From positions 248,001-312,000 of the forward strand of contig NZ_VIGX01000003.1 in NCBI RefSeq assembly GCF_007858475.1: 64,000 nucleotides of DNA. The letters are read 5' to 3'. The translations under genes and the position numbers were made by a program. The notes beneath the pieces were generated by a model. That model was not told where the DNA came from and searched no databases. It was given only the letters and a program-made list of their open reading frames with translations. Every line of letters begins with the position of its first letter. Within the stretch, counting starts at the first letter, position 1. The stretch is from Tsukamurella conjunctivitidis. GTDB lineage: Bacteria; Actinomycetota; Actinomycetes; Mycobacteriales; Mycobacteriaceae. Positions 8,981-18,158 of this stretch are shown one piece after another.

Positions 8981-9718
8981 CTACTCGCCGGCGCGGCGCA
9001 CCGTGAGGACGCTCTCCGATTCGCGTTCGGCACGGTACGCGGCCGCGCCGCCGTTGATCCCGAACAGTCGCTTGCTCCAGAGCAGCCAGGCGACTGCGGC
9101 GATGTTGACCACCAGGGCGCCGGCGCGGAGCACCGTCACCTTCTCGGTGATCTCGTAGATTTCGAGCGGCAGGAACGCCGAGGTCGCGATGACCGCGAAG
9201 TACTCACCCCACCGCTCGCCCCGCCACAGTCCGACGGCCTCGATCAACTCCACCGCGGCGTAGGCGACCAGGGCGACCGCGATCCACGCCAGCGCGGTGC
9301 CGGAGAGGCCGAGCGCGGTGTCGATCGTGTGCACGATCCGCGAGTCGCCCACGTTGAAGCCCAACTGGCTGAGGATCGGAAGCTTCTCCTGGAAGACCTC
9401 CCGAAGGTGCGCCCGCGAGTCCCTGAACTGCCACACCACAACGCCTGCCGCGAGGAAGACCACCCCACGGACGACTCGCTCGACGGCCAGGAAGCGCATG
9501 ATCAGTTCGTCCCGCAGGGCCCGGCCTCGCGGGACCGACGGTGCCTGTGCCGCCGGCCCGGAGCCGTGCGGTTCGCCCACGACGAAGTCGTCGCAGCGCA
9601 AGCAGCGCCACGCCTCCCCCTCGGGAGTGTCTGCGTGGACGCGCTCACGCAGATCGGCCTCGTCGGGGGCGTACGTGACGTGCCCGCGGACGCCGCAGGA
9701 GAGCACGGACAGATCCAT
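8981..9718 (-). CDS. DUF2127 family membrane protein
   Basis: 245 residues. The N-terminal ~60 residues are soluble and contain a CXXC pair (WRCLRCDDF) plus a second Cys pair region (SCGVRGH), so a small metal-binding segment is possible. The remainder has about four hydrophobic helices with the conserved block EAVGLWRGERWGEYFAVIATSAFLPLE seen in DUF2127 integral membrane proteins. Function unknown. It lies immediately 3' of the RNase P RNA gene (which ends near 9777 on the same strand), so it could be read from the strong rnpB promoter by read-through. Starts at ATG 9718. Confidence 0.82.
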   Translation of the reverse strand: MDLSVLSCGVRGHVTYAPDEADLRERVHADTPEGEAWRCLRCDDFVVGEPHGSGPAAQAPSVPRGRALRDELIMRFLAVERVVRGVVFLAAGVVVWQFRDSRAHLREVFQEKLPILSQLGFNVGDSRIVHTIDTALGLSGTALAWIAVALVAYAAVELIEAVGLWRGERWGEYFAVIATSAFLPLEIYEITEKVTVLRAGALVVNIAAVAWLLWSKRLFGINGGAAAYRAERESESVLTVRRAGE

Positions 9719-9776
9719 CGGATCAGGCTAGCGCCGGTCCGGGCCGACGGCGCCCCGACGAATCGGGCGATTCGGG

Positions 9777-10196
<420 letters not shown>

Positions 10197-10216
10197 CCGT
10201 ACAGAGTACCCGAGCC

Positions 10217-10864
10217 CTAGACGCCCGCCGTCCGGTTGACCTGGCGGACCGAGGCGCCGCCGTCGGGGTAGAAGTCGGCGATCGAGATCGACGCCAGGTC
10301 CAGGTGCAGCCGGTAGAGCAGCTGGGGCCCGACGTCGAGGGCGATGCGCAGAGCCGTCTTGATCGGCGTAACGTGCGAGACCAGGAGCACTGTGCGGCCC
10401 CCGTATTCGGCGGTGACCCGGTCCAGGAGAGCGGCGACGCGCACGTGCACCTCGTCGAAGCTCTCGCCGCCGGGCGGAGCGACGGAGGTGTCGCCCAGCC
10501 ACCGCCCGTGCAACTCCGGGTCGCGAGTCCGAGCCTCCCCGAAGGACAGCCCCTCCCAGGCACCGAAATCCGTCTCGATCAGGCGGTCCTCCACCTCGAC
10601 GGCGAGACCGCGATCGGCGTTCACGGCGTCGGCCGTCTGCCGAGCACGATCCAGCGGCGAAGAGAGGATCGCGTCGATCTCCGTGCCGCGCAGCAGTTCC
10701 GCGGCGGCCGCCGCCTGCTCGCGGCCCAGATCCGTGAGCGACGGGTTGCCGCGGCCCGAGTAGAGCCGCCCCACCGACGCGGGGGTCTGGCCGTGGCGCA
10801 ACAGGATCAGTCGGGTGGGCTCGTGCGCGGAGGTGGTCCAGCCCCCGCGCTGGGCGCCCGTCAC
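10217..10864 (-). CDS. Histidine phosphatase family protein
   Basis: 215 residues forming a phosphoglycerate-mutase-like histidine phosphatase domain: the phospho-acceptor motif LLRHGQT (about 20-26), SPLDRARQTA (about 73), the acid-rich ETDFGAWEG, and the second catalytic histidine in LVSHVTPI (about 160). The M. tuberculosis protein in the same syntenic place (Rv2228c) is a fusion of an N-terminal RNase HI domain with this domain and also acts in alpha-ribazole phosphate (cobalamin) chemistry. Here the RNase H part is missing: the GTG start at 10864 overlaps the stop of the upstream zinc-ribbon gene (GTGA). The 3' end lies next to rnpB. Confidence 0.88.
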   Translation of the reverse strand: MTGAQRGGWTTSAHEPTRLILLRHGQTPASVGRLYSGRGNPSLTDLGREQAAAAAELLRGTEIDAILSSPLDRARQTADAVNADRGLAVEVEDRLIETDFGAWEGLSFGEARTRDPELHGRWLGDTSVAPPGGESFDEVHVRVAALLDRVTAEYGGRTVLLVSHVTPIKTALRIALDVGPQLLYRLHLDLASISIADFYPDGGASVRQVNRTAGV

Positions 10865-11619
10865 TCCTCGGGCTTCGGCTGGGGCAGGCCGGACTCGAAG
10901 GTGCGCACCAGGATCGCGCCGCACTCGTCGCAGTGCACGACCTCGTCGGCCGGCTTGCGCGCGACCCCGTCCAGGAAGCCGCGGTCGAGCTCGAGGCGGC
11001 AGGCGCCGCACCGTCGGGCCTGCAGGAGCCCCGCCCCGGTACCGGAGCTCTTCCGGCACCGCTCGTACTCCGCGTACAGGTCCTGCGGGAGCTTCCCAAC
11101 GGTGTCCTCGCGCGTGGTCGTCGTGCGGGCCCGCGCCACGTCGATGTCCTTGACGGATTCCTCGCGGCGGCGCGCCACCGCGGCGATCTCGTCGTTCGTC
11201 GCGTTCACGGTGGCCTCGGCGCGCTGCTGATCGAGCGCGACGGCCTCGCGCTTCTCCATCAGTTCGAGCTCCTCGTCCTCCAGGACGGACTGCCGGCGCT
11301 CCAACCCCCGGAGCTCGTGCTCGATCTCGGTGAGCTGCTTCGCCGGGACCGCGCCGGAGGCGAGCAGCTCCCGGTCCTTCCGCTCGCGGAGCCGGGTCTG
11401 CTCGACCTCCTTCTCGAGCTTGCTGATGTCGCGGTCCAGGTCCTCCACCAGGATCGACACCCGCACCGACTCGTCGCGCTCGGCGGTCGCGCGCTTCTCG
11501 AGCTCGGCGATCTCGTCGTCCTCGGGGAGATGGGTGGCGCGGTGGGCCAGGCGGGAGATCTCCGCGTCGACCTCGGCGAGGTCCAGCAGGATGCGTTGAG
11601 CGGCCGGATCAGCGTTCAT
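10861..11619 (-). CDS. Coiled-coil zinc-ribbon protein (C4-type, Rv2229c-like)
   Basis: 252 residues: a long antiparallel coiled coil (about 5-180, rich in Glu, Arg and Leu heptads) followed by a C-terminal zinc ribbon with Cys pairs ARRCGACRLEL and VHCDECGAILV. This is the actinobacterial C4-type zinc-ribbon family (PF02591), orthologous to Rv2229c, resembling flagellar/septation coiled-coil hook proteins in fold. Its role is unknown; a nucleic-acid or ribosome-associated function is often suggested. It lies 10 bases downstream of the Nif3 gene and overlaps the phosphatase gene by 4 bases, so the three are one operon. Start ATG 11619. Confidence 0.9.
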   Translation of the reverse strand: MNADPAAQRILLDLAEVDAEISRLAHRATHLPEDDEIAELEKRATAERDESVRVSILVEDLDRDISKLEKEVEQTRLRERKDRELLASGAVPAKQLTEIEHELRGLERRQSVLEDEELELMEKREAVALDQQRAEATVNATNDEIAAVARRREESVKDIDVARARTTTTREDTVGKLPQDLYAEYERCRKSSGTGAGLLQARRCGACRLELDRGFLDGVARKPADEVVHCDECGAILVRTFESGLPQPKPEE

Positions 11620-11629
11620 CTGCGCCACT

Positions 11630-12745
11630 CTACGCATCCGCCCCCGGAGCGGCTCGCACCGTGAACGGATCGGTCGGGACGTCGTGCACCGCGACGTCGA
11701 GGTAGGGCCACAGCAGCTCGGCGACGGTGGCGCACCACGGGAACTCGGTCCCCCAATGCCCGGCGTCGACGACCGCGGGCCCGCCGGCGCGCAGGTGCTC
11801 GTCGACGGGATGGTGCCGCAGGTCGCCGGTGACGTAGGCGTCCACGCCGAGACGTCCGACGGTGCCGAGCAACGAGTCCCCCGCCCCTCCGCAGACGGCG
11901 ACGGTCCGGACGACCGCCTCCGGATTCCCGGCCGCGCGCGCCGGCGCGCCCAGCGAATCGGCGACACGGGCGGTGAACGCCGCGAGCGTCATCGGCTCCG
12001 GCAGGGTTCCGACGCGGCCCAGGCCCCATTCCCGCTCGCCGCCGACGAGTTCGACGATGTCGTGGGCGGGTTCCTCGTAGGGATGCGCGTCGCGCAGCGC
12101 GCGCGCGACGTGCGCGCGGCGGGCTGCCGCCGCGACGAGCTCGATCCGCGTCTCGTCGAGGGTGGTGAGCTCGCGGGCGCTGCCGATCGCGGGGCTGGCG
12201 TCGTCGCCGGGCCGGAACTGGCCGACACCGTCGACCCGCCACGCGCACTCGGAGTACTCGCCGACCTCGCCCGCGCCCGCCTCGAACATCGCGGCGAGCA
12301 CCTCGTCGGCCTGCGCGGGCGGCACCATGACGCCCCATCGGTCCAGATGCAGCGACGCGTCCAGGAACTCGACGGGGCCGGTGACGTCCAGCCCGAGCGC
12401 CGCGGCGAGGGCGTCGTTCACGCCGCCCCGCGCGCGGTCGGCGTTGGTGTGCGCCGTGAACAGCGCGCACCCGCCGCGGATGAGCCGGTGGATCAGTGCG
12501 CCCTTCGGCGTGTTCGCCGCGACGGTGTCGACGCCCCGCAGGAGCAGCGGGTGGTGCGCGATGACGAGTTGGGCGCCGCGGGCGAGCGCGGCGTCGACCA
12601 CATCGTTCGTGACGTCCACGCAGACCAGGACGTGCGTGACCTCGGAGTCCGGGTCGCCGCACACCAGCCCGACGCTGTCCCATCCTTCCGCCAGCCGGGG
12701 CGGATACGCCTGATCGAGCACGTCGATGACCTCTGCCAGCTTCAT
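11630..12745 (-). CDS. Nif3-like dinuclear metal-centre hexameric protein
   Basis: 371 residues, with the split NIF3 fold: metal-binding HHPLLLRG (about 62-69) in the N-terminal half, AHTNAD (about 96-101), and the C-terminal HWGTEF motif that supplies the remaining His and Glu ligands. The central ~100-residue insertion (about 125-220) is the PII/CutA-like domain of the longer bacterial type. These proteins are often labelled GTP cyclohydrolase 1 type 2, but the reaction is not established. First gene of the Nif3, zinc-ribbon, histidine-phosphatase operon, as in mycobacteria (Rv2230c). It starts at ATG 12745, divergent from ptpA. Confidence 0.92.
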   Translation of the reverse strand: MKLAEVIDVLDQAYPPRLAEGWDSVGLVCGDPDSEVTHVLVCVDVTNDVVDAALARGAQLVIAHHPLLLRGVDTVAANTPKGALIHRLIRGGCALFTAHTNADRARGGVNDALAAALGLDVTGPVEFLDASLHLDRWGVMVPPAQADEVLAAMFEAGAGEVGEYSECAWRVDGVGQFRPGDDASPAIGSARELTTLDETRIELVAAAARRAHVARALRDAHPYEEPAHDIVELVGGEREWGLGRVGTLPEPMTLAAFTARVADSLGAPARAAGNPEAVVRTVAVCGGAGDSLLGTVGRLGVDAYVTGDLRHHPVDEHLRAGGPAVVDAGHWGTEFPWCATVAELLWPYLDVAVHDVPTDPFTVRAAPGADA

Positions 12746-12840
12746 GGCTGCCAGCGTAGGCGGGGCGTCGCCGGCTGCGAGGGATTCGTCGCCGCAGCGG
12801 GCCGGCGTCGTCGTCCGCGGCGGTCGGGCAAGATGGAGGG

Positions 12841-13311
12841 GTGAGTACTCCGCTGCATGTCACGTTCGTGTGCACCGGCAACATCTGCCGGTCGCCGATC
12901 GCCAAGATCGTCTACGAGCGGGCGGCGGCCGAGGCCGGTCTTGCCGAGGCGGTGCGGGTCACCAGTGCCGGTACCGACGGCTGGCACGAGGGCGGTCCCG
13001 CCGACTCGCGCGCGCAGGACGTGCTCGCCGAGGCCGGCTACCCCACCGCGCACACCGCCGCGGAACTGACGGACGACCATCTCGCGGCCGACCTGGTCGT
13101 CGCGCTGCACCGCTCGCACGTCGCGCCGCTGCGCCGGCGCGGCGTGCCCGCCGACCGGATCCGGCTGCTGCGCAGCTTCGACCCCGACGCCGCGCACGAG
13201 AGCGTGCCCGACCCCTACTACGGCGATCACGACGATTTCCGCGCGACGCTCGCGGAGGTCGAAGCCGCGATGCCCGGCCTCATCGAGTGGACGCGAGAGA
13301 GCATTGCCTAG
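12841..13311 (+). CDS. ptpA: Low-molecular-weight protein tyrosine phosphatase
   Basis: 156 residues. The P-loop CTGNICRSP (Cys about 11, Arg about 17) sits near the N-terminus and the general acid is in DPYYGDHDDF (about 122). This is the LMW-PTP fold; in M. tuberculosis the orthologue PtpA (Rv2234) is secreted and acts on host proteins, although most family members are cytosolic. The GTG at 12841 gives the standard start just before VTFVCTGN. The stop overlaps the SURF1 start region by 8 bases, indicating coupling. Divergent from Nif3 with a 95-base intergenic region that should contain both promoters. Confidence 0.93.
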   Translation: MSTPLHVTFVCTGNICRSPIAKIVYERAAAEAGLAEAVRVTSAGTDGWHEGGPADSRAQDVLAEAGYPTAHTAAELTDDHLAADLVVALHRSHVAPLRRRGVPADRIRLLRSFDPDAAHESVPDPYYGDHDDFRATLAEVEAAMPGLIEWTRESIA

Positions 13312-14173
13312 CTGGATCAAGGTGATCTTCCAGCCGCGGTGGATCGCCCTCGCCATCGCGGCCGTGGCCTTCACCGCGCTGTGCTGGTCGGTGCTCGCGC
13401 CGTGGCAGCTGGGGAAGAACAGCTCCACCAGCCACCGCAACCAGCAGATCGCCGATTCCGTCAACGCCGCCCCCGTCCCGGCGGCGCAGGTGCTCGGCGG
13501 CCGCGCCGATGTGCCGAAGGACGCCGAATGGCGCCGGGTGGTGCTCACCGGGCAGTACCTCGCCGAGAAGCAGTCGCTCGCCCGGCTGCGGAACCAGGAC
13601 GGCAAGCCCGCGTACGAGGTGCTGGTGCCCTTCGCCGCGAACGACGGCGCGACCTATCTCGTCGACCGCGGCTTCGTGAAGACGCCCACCGGCGGCGTCG
13701 TGCCGGAGTTCGCGCCGCCACCGTCGGGCACGGTGACCATCCAGGCCCGCGTGCGCGCGCCCGAGAAGACCGATCCCGGCCGCGGGCCGCGGACCGAGGC
13801 CGGTTACCTGCAGGTCTTCGCGATCGACCCGTCGGCGATCGGGCCGGCCCAGGGAGTCGCCTTCGCGCCGGGTTACCTGAATCTCGACGAGGACCAGCCG
13901 GGCGGCCTCGACCCCGTCCCACTGCCCATGCTCGACGCGGGCCCCTACCTCTCGTACGGCCTGCAGTGGCTCGCCTTCGGGATCATGGCGCCGCTCGCGA
14001 TCGGCTACTTCGTGTGGTCGGAGGTGCGTCGTCGGCGCGAGGAAAAGGCCGTCTTCGACGCCGGCACCACGGACGCGGACGCGCCGGATACCGAGGCGGA
14101 GACGTCGGAGGTCAGCCCGGAGGCCGCCCGCGCCGCGCGACTCGCCGACCGGTACGGACGCAAAGGACAGTAG
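13304..14173 (+). CDS. SURF1 family cytochrome oxidase biogenesis protein
   Basis: 289 residues with one N-terminal (about 12-30) and one C-terminal (about 212-230) transmembrane helix flanking a periplasmic-side domain. The motif APWQLGKN right after the first helix and the GFVKTP...PEFAPPP region are typical of actinobacterial SURF1 proteins, which assist haem insertion into cytochrome aa3 oxidase. I use the TTG at 13304, overlapping the end of ptpA by 8 bases; GTG 13322 is possible but shortens the conserved cytosolic head. The 3' end overlaps cobD on the opposite strand by 62 bases. Synteny with Rv2235. Confidence 0.88.
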   Translation: MPSWIKVIFQPRWIALAIAAVAFTALCWSVLAPWQLGKNSSTSHRNQQIADSVNAAPVPAAQVLGGRADVPKDAEWRRVVLTGQYLAEKQSLARLRNQDGKPAYEVLVPFAANDGATYLVDRGFVKTPTGGVVPEFAPPPSGTVTIQARVRAPEKTDPGRGPRTEAGYLQVFAIDPSAIGPAQGVAFAPGYLNLDEDQPGGLDPVPLPMLDAGPYLSYGLQWLAFGIMAPLAIGYFVWSEVRRRREEKAVFDAGTTDADAPDTEAETSEVSPEAARAARLADRYGRKGQ

Positions 14174-15044
14174 CGGCGAGCGCGCCCAGCTCGACGGCCA
14201 GCGAGAGGCGCGCGGCACGCGCCAGATCGCGCGGCTCGGGCGCGCGGCCACGCCCCAGCGTCGGCCGCAGTTCCGCGCCGTGCGCGTACTGCGTGCGGCC
14301 GCCCAGCTGCAGCCCCAGCGCTCCCGCCGCGGTCGCCTCCGCCACCCCTGCGTTGGGACTGGGGTGCTTCGCCGCGTCCCACCGCCACGCCCGCACGGCG
14401 TCCGACGGTGCCCCGCCGACGGCCGGCGCCAGGACGACGGTGACCGCGCCCGCGAGCCGTGCCGGGAGGTAGTTGAGGACGTCGTCGAGTCGCGCCGAGG
14501 CCCACCCGAAGTCGCCGTAGCGCTCGTTGCGGTAGCCGACCATCGCGTCGAGCGTGTTCGCCGCGCGGTACGCCAGCAGGCCGGGCAACCCGGCGACGGC
14601 GCCCCAGAACAACGGCGCCACAGCGGCGTCGGAGGTGTTCTCGGCGACCGACTCGGTGGCCGCCCGCGCGAGCCCCGCGGTGTCGAGGACCGACGGGTCG
14701 CGGCCGCAGAGGCTGGGGAGCAGGTCGCGCGCGGCGGTCAGGTCCCCCCGCTCCAGGTCGGCCCCGAGGGTGGATCCGACCATCCGCAGACCCGCTCCCC
14801 CGACCACCGCCCAGGTGCCGACGGCGGTGGCGCCGGGCACCTTCCGCAGCGCGAATCCCAGCGTCGCCGCTCCGCCCACCAGGATCGCGGTGTAGGCGGC
14901 GCCGCGCAGCTTCGACGGGGCGTACATGCGCGTCTCGAGCGCCTGCGCGACGGTGCCGAAGCCTGCGACCGGGTGGTAGCGGCGCGGGTCGCCGAGAATT
15001 TCGTCGGCGAGGACGCCGAGGGCCAGTTCGGTCGATCGGCGCAT
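14112..15044 (-). CDS. cobD: Adenosylcobinamide-phosphate synthase CobD/CbiB
   Basis: 310 residues, an integral membrane protein of the CobD/CbiB family that attaches aminopropanol (phosphate) to adenosylcobyric acid late in cobalamin synthesis. Recognisable blocks are DEILGDPRRYHPVAGFG near the N-terminus, ESVAENTSDAAVAPLFWGAVAGLPG in the middle and KHPSPNAGVAEATAAGALGLQLGG near residue 230. The ATG at 15044 overlaps the stop of the MarR gene (TGATG), suggesting translational coupling. It converges with SURF1 and overlaps its end. Other cobalamin genes are not in the window. Confidence 0.93.
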   Translation of the reverse strand: MRRSTELALGVLADEILGDPRRYHPVAGFGTVAQALETRMYAPSKLRGAAYTAILVGGAATLGFALRKVPGATAVGTWAVVGGAGLRMVGSTLGADLERGDLTAARDLLPSLCGRDPSVLDTAGLARAATESVAENTSDAAVAPLFWGAVAGLPGLLAYRAANTLDAMVGYRNERYGDFGWASARLDDVLNYLPARLAGAVTVVLAPAVGGAPSDAVRAWRWDAAKHPSPNAGVAEATAAGALGLQLGGRTQYAHGAELRPTLGRGRAPEPRDLARAARLSLAVELGALAATVLCVRTGRRVARRGRPPG

Positions 15045-15487
15045 CAACGGCCGCCCGTTCCCCGCTGGGTCCCGATGAGCTCGAGGAGAAGCTCACGCAG
15101 CACCGGTTCGGACTCGCCGAGCGCGGCGATGAGGGACGGGTCCGAGCGCTCCCGCTCCACGAGTTCGAGGTACACCCTCCGACCCGCTTCGGTCGCGGTC
15201 ACCACTTTCCGGCGCTCATCGCCGGGGTCGGTCTCGCGGACGACGTAACCGACCCGCTCGAGCCGCTCGACGGTGCGGCTCGCCGTCTGATCCGTCACCC
15301 GCGCGACGCGGGCGATGTCCCGCTGCGATGCGGGGCCGGTCGAGACCACGTGCAGCACGACGAGTCCCGCGCTGGAGATGTCGTACTCGCGCAGCACGCC
15401 CTCCCAGGCGTGCTCGACGAGTCGGGCCGCCATCGACAGCAGGCGCCCCGTCGGCCAGTGCGCGATCCCGTCGTCCACGTCCTCCAC
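15044..15487 (-). CDS. MarR family transcriptional regulator
   Basis: 147 residues with a winged-helix MarR domain: the recognition segment VARVTDQTASRTVERLERVGYV (about 62-83) and wing TDPGDERRKVVTATEAGR (about 87-104). It is divergent from the MMPL exporter 118 bases away, the classical arrangement of a MarR repressor and its exporter target. The intervening DNA carries two copies of a palindrome likely to be its operator. Start is GTG 15487; a second GTG at 15478 is preceded by GGAGG and could be used. The stop overlaps the cobD start, so cobD may be under the same control. Confidence 0.9.
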   Translation of the reverse strand: MEDVDDGIAHWPTGRLLSMAARLVEHAWEGVLREYDISSAGLVVLHVVSTGPASQRDIARVARVTDQTASRTVERLERVGYVVRETDPGDERRKVVTATEAGRRVYLELVERERSDPSLIAALGESEPVLRELLLELIGTQRGTGGR

Positions 15488-15505
15488 CTCGCTCTCTTGC
15501 GTTTA

Positions 15506-15537
15506 CTCAGCAGGCTGAGCTTTAATCAGCAGGCTGA
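15506..15537. promoter_or_regulatory. Twin palindromic operator between marR and the MMPL gene
   Basis: Two copies of the palindrome TCAGCAGGCTGA occur 19 bases apart (15507-15518 and 15526-15537); the first extends to CTCAGCAGGCTGAG. Dyad symmetry with a two-base centre and placement between divergent regulator and exporter fit binding sites for the MarR protein. Binding by this regulator is inferred. Confidence 0.7.
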
Positions 15538-15605
15538 GCTTTCCGGGCCCACCGCACGCCCCGCTGCACACGTTATGCCCCGCACTCCGAGAGAGACGAG
15601 TCACC

Positions 15606-17699
15606 GTGACGAAGACGCGCACCACCCGCTCCACCCCGCGATGGCGGTGGCTCGTCCCCGCGCTCCTCATCCTCGGATGGCTCGTCGTCGGCTCGGTCGG
15701 CGGCCCGTTCGCCGGCAAGCTCGGCGACGTCCAGGCGAACGACAACACCTCGTTCCTCCCCGCCTCCGCGGAGGCGACCGCGGTGGCGGAGCTCGAGGCC
15801 TCCTTCATCGACAGCAGCCGGATCCCCGCGATCGTCGCCGTCGAACGCACGTCCGGCATCACCGACGCCGACACCGCGTTCATCTCCACCGCGATCGACC
15901 GCGCCGCCGGCGTCGACGGCATCGACAGGGCCGTCGCGCCGCCGGTCCGCGCCCAGGACGGCCGCGCACTCCAGGTGGTGGTCCCCATCGACGCCGGCGG
16001 CGAGGTCGCGGACAGCGTGACCGCACTGCGCGCGGCACTGGGCACGGGCGTACCCGAGGGACTGACCGTCTACGTCACCGGGCCGGCAGGCACCGCGGCC
16101 GACCTCACCGAGGCGTTCGGCGGGATCGACGGCATGCTCCTGCTCGTCGCCGGGGCAGTCGTGATCGCCATCCTCGTCGTGGTCTACCGCAGTCCCGTGC
16201 TCCCCTTCGTCGTGATCGTCTCGGCGGTCCTCGCCCTCGCGCTCGCCAGCGCCGTGATCTACGCGCTCGCGGCGAACGGCGCGATCACCCTCAACGGGCA
16301 GAGCCAGGGCATCCTGTTCATCCTCGTCTTCGGCGCCGCCACGGACTACGCGCTGCTCCTCGTGGCGCGCTACCGCGAGGAGCTCGGAACGACCGCCGAC
16401 AGGTACGCGGCGATGCGCGCGGCGTGGCGGGCGACCCTGGAGCCCGTCGCGGCGTCCGCGGGAACCGTCATCGCGGGCGTGCTGTGCCTGCTGCTCTCCG
16501 ACCTCAACTCCAATCGTGGTCTCGGCCCGGTGGCCGCGATCGGCATCGCCGCCTCCTTCCTCGCGTCCATGACCTTCCTGCCCGCAGTGCTCGCGCTGCT
16601 CGGGCGGGGCGCCTTCTGGCCGCGCCGCCCCGTTCTCCACGAGGGCGCCGACGAGTCGCCCGAGCAGGCCCACCGGTTCTGGGCCGGGCTGGCCGAGCGG
16701 ATCGGCAGCCATCCGCGCCGGTTCTGGGTCGCGACGACGCTGCTCCTCCTCGTGGGCGCCGCGTTCGCGCCGCAGTTCCGCGCCGACGGGGTCGCCCAGT
16801 CGGACACCTTCCTCGTGACCGTCGACTCGCAGCGTGGTCAGGAGGTGCTCTCGGAGCACTTCGACGCCGACGACGGCTCCCCCGCGGTGATCGTCGCGAG
16901 CGCCGCGGCGCTCGAGCCCGTCCGGGCCGCGGCGGCGAGCACGCCGGGCGTCGCGGGCGTCGCCGTCGTCCCGGGCACCGACGGTGCGCCGAAGACCGTC
17001 GACGGACGCGTCGCGCTCCGCGCGAGCCTGCGCGACCCGGCTGATTCGCGTGCGGCCGAGGAAACCGTGGTGCGCCTGCGCGACGCGGTCCGGGGCGTGG
17101 GCGCCGCCGACGCGCTCGTGGGTGGGCCGACCGCCGTCGACCTCGACACGCGGACCACGGCGCTCCACGACCGCAACCTGATCATCCCGGTAGTGACCCT
17201 CGTGGTGCTCCTGATCCTGTGCCTGCTCCTGCGGGCGATCCTCGCGCCGATCCTGTTGATGGCCACCGTGATCGTCTCGTTCGCCGCCACCCTGGGGGTC
17301 TCGTCGATCGTCTTCAACCACATCCTGGGATTCCCCGGCGCGGACCCGGTGGTGCCGCTGTTCGCGTTCGTCTTCCTGGTCGCACTCGGGATCGACTACA
17401 ACATCTTCCTGATGACCCGCGCACGCGAGGAGGCGCTGTCGATCGGGACGCGGGCGGGCGTGCTCCGCGCCCTCACCGTCACGGGCGGTGTCATCACGTC
17501 GGCGGGCGTGGTCCTCGCGGCGACCTTCTCCGCGCTGGCGGTGATCCCGCTGATCTTCCTCGCCCAGATCGCCTTCATCGTGGCCTTCGGCGTCCTGCTC
17601 GACGCCCTGATCGTCCGCACTCTGCTCGTGCCGGCGCTGGTCCACGACGTCGGCCGCGCGGTCTGGTGGCCGAGCTCGTTGCGCCTCGGCAAGGAGTGA
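15606..17699 (+). CDS. MMPL family RND transporter
   Basis: 697 residues with two halves, each one helix, a large extracytoplasmic loop, then five helices: the RND/MMPL plan of 12 transmembrane segments. Helices start near residue 15 and cluster at about 175-330 and 525-680. Conserved Asp-containing segments GAATDYALLLVARYREEL (about 242) and ALGIDYNIFLMTRAREEAL (about 595) are the proton-relay motifs of MMPL proteins. Family members export lipids, drugs or siderophores; at this length, with a flanking MarR gene, a drug or small-molecule exporter is likely. Start GTG 15606 follows a GAGA-rich leader. Confidence 0.93.
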   Translation: MTKTRTTRSTPRWRWLVPALLILGWLVVGSVGGPFAGKLGDVQANDNTSFLPASAEATAVAELEASFIDSSRIPAIVAVERTSGITDADTAFISTAIDRAAGVDGIDRAVAPPVRAQDGRALQVVVPIDAGGEVADSVTALRAALGTGVPEGLTVYVTGPAGTAADLTEAFGGIDGMLLLVAGAVVIAILVVVYRSPVLPFVVIVSAVLALALASAVIYALAANGAITLNGQSQGILFILVFGAATDYALLLVARYREELGTTADRYAAMRAAWRATLEPVAASAGTVIAGVLCLLLSDLNSNRGLGPVAAIGIAASFLASMTFLPAVLALLGRGAFWPRRPVLHEGADESPEQAHRFWAGLAERIGSHPRRFWVATTLLLLVGAAFAPQFRADGVAQSDTFLVTVDSQRGQEVLSEHFDADDGSPAVIVASAAALEPVRAAAASTPGVAGVAVVPGTDGAPKTVDGRVALRASLRDPADSRAAEETVVRLRDAVRGVGAADALVGGPTAVDLDTRTTALHDRNLIIPVVTLVVLLILCLLLRAILAPILLMATVIVSFAATLGVSSIVFNHILGFPGADPVVPLFAFVFLVALGIDYNIFLMTRAREEALSIGTRAGVLRALTVTGGVITSAGVVLAATFSALAVIPLIFLAQIAFIVAFGVLLDALIVRTLLVPALVHDVGRAVWWPSSLRLGKE

Positions 17700-17706
17700 C
17701 ACCCGC

Positions 17707-18033
17707 TCACCCGTGCGGAACTCGGCGTCGCCACCACGGCTGGGACCGCCACGAATTCGGGTCCTCGGCAGTGACGAGCAGGAACCTGCGGTCCAGCGAC
17801 TCGACGGCGATCCGCAGTCGGTGCGCTCGGCGACCTCCGTTGCGCATGATGCTCTCGAGCCGATCGCGGGCGTCGGTGAGCACGATGCCGTCGCAGCACT
17901 CGCAGCCCGTGTAATAGCCGTAGTCACCGTCGCGGACACGGCGTTCCGTCTGCTCGACGTGCTCACGCCACTCCCTGAGGAGGGCGACTGCGGGAACCTC
18001 GGGCCGTGGCTTCCGTGGCCGATGCGGGTTCAT
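17707..18033 (-). CDS. Conserved hypothetical protein with CxCC motif
   Basis: About 108 residues when started at ATG 18033; the open frame extends 40 codons further but that part is low-complexity Ala/Pro. The protein is basic at both ends and has a central motif YYTGCECCDG. It is unusually rich in Arg and ends in WWRRRVPHG. I do not recognise a family. It stands 7 bases after the MMPL stop in the opposite direction. A clustered Cys motif (CECC) could bind a metal, but no fold can be assigned. Confidence 0.55.
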   Translation of the reverse strand: MNPHRPRKPRPEVPAVALLREWREHVEQTERRVRDGDYGYYTGCECCDGIVLTDARDRLESIMRNGGRRAHRLRIAVESLDRRFLLVTAEDPNSWRSQPWWRRRVPHG

Positions 18034-18158
18034 GACTGTGGGGCGAGCGCCCCGTTCATCCGAAGGTGTTTCATTCGCGGCGCCGTGACGTGGCGCGGCC
18101 GGTGCAGGGGCGGCCCGGTCGCCGCCGGGATGAGCATACCCGGCCGCACCCACGACGA

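Noticed and set aside
15573-17966. 797-codon minus-strand frame opposite the MMPL gene
   Set aside because: Shadow of a typical twelve-helix exporter; no protein-like features.
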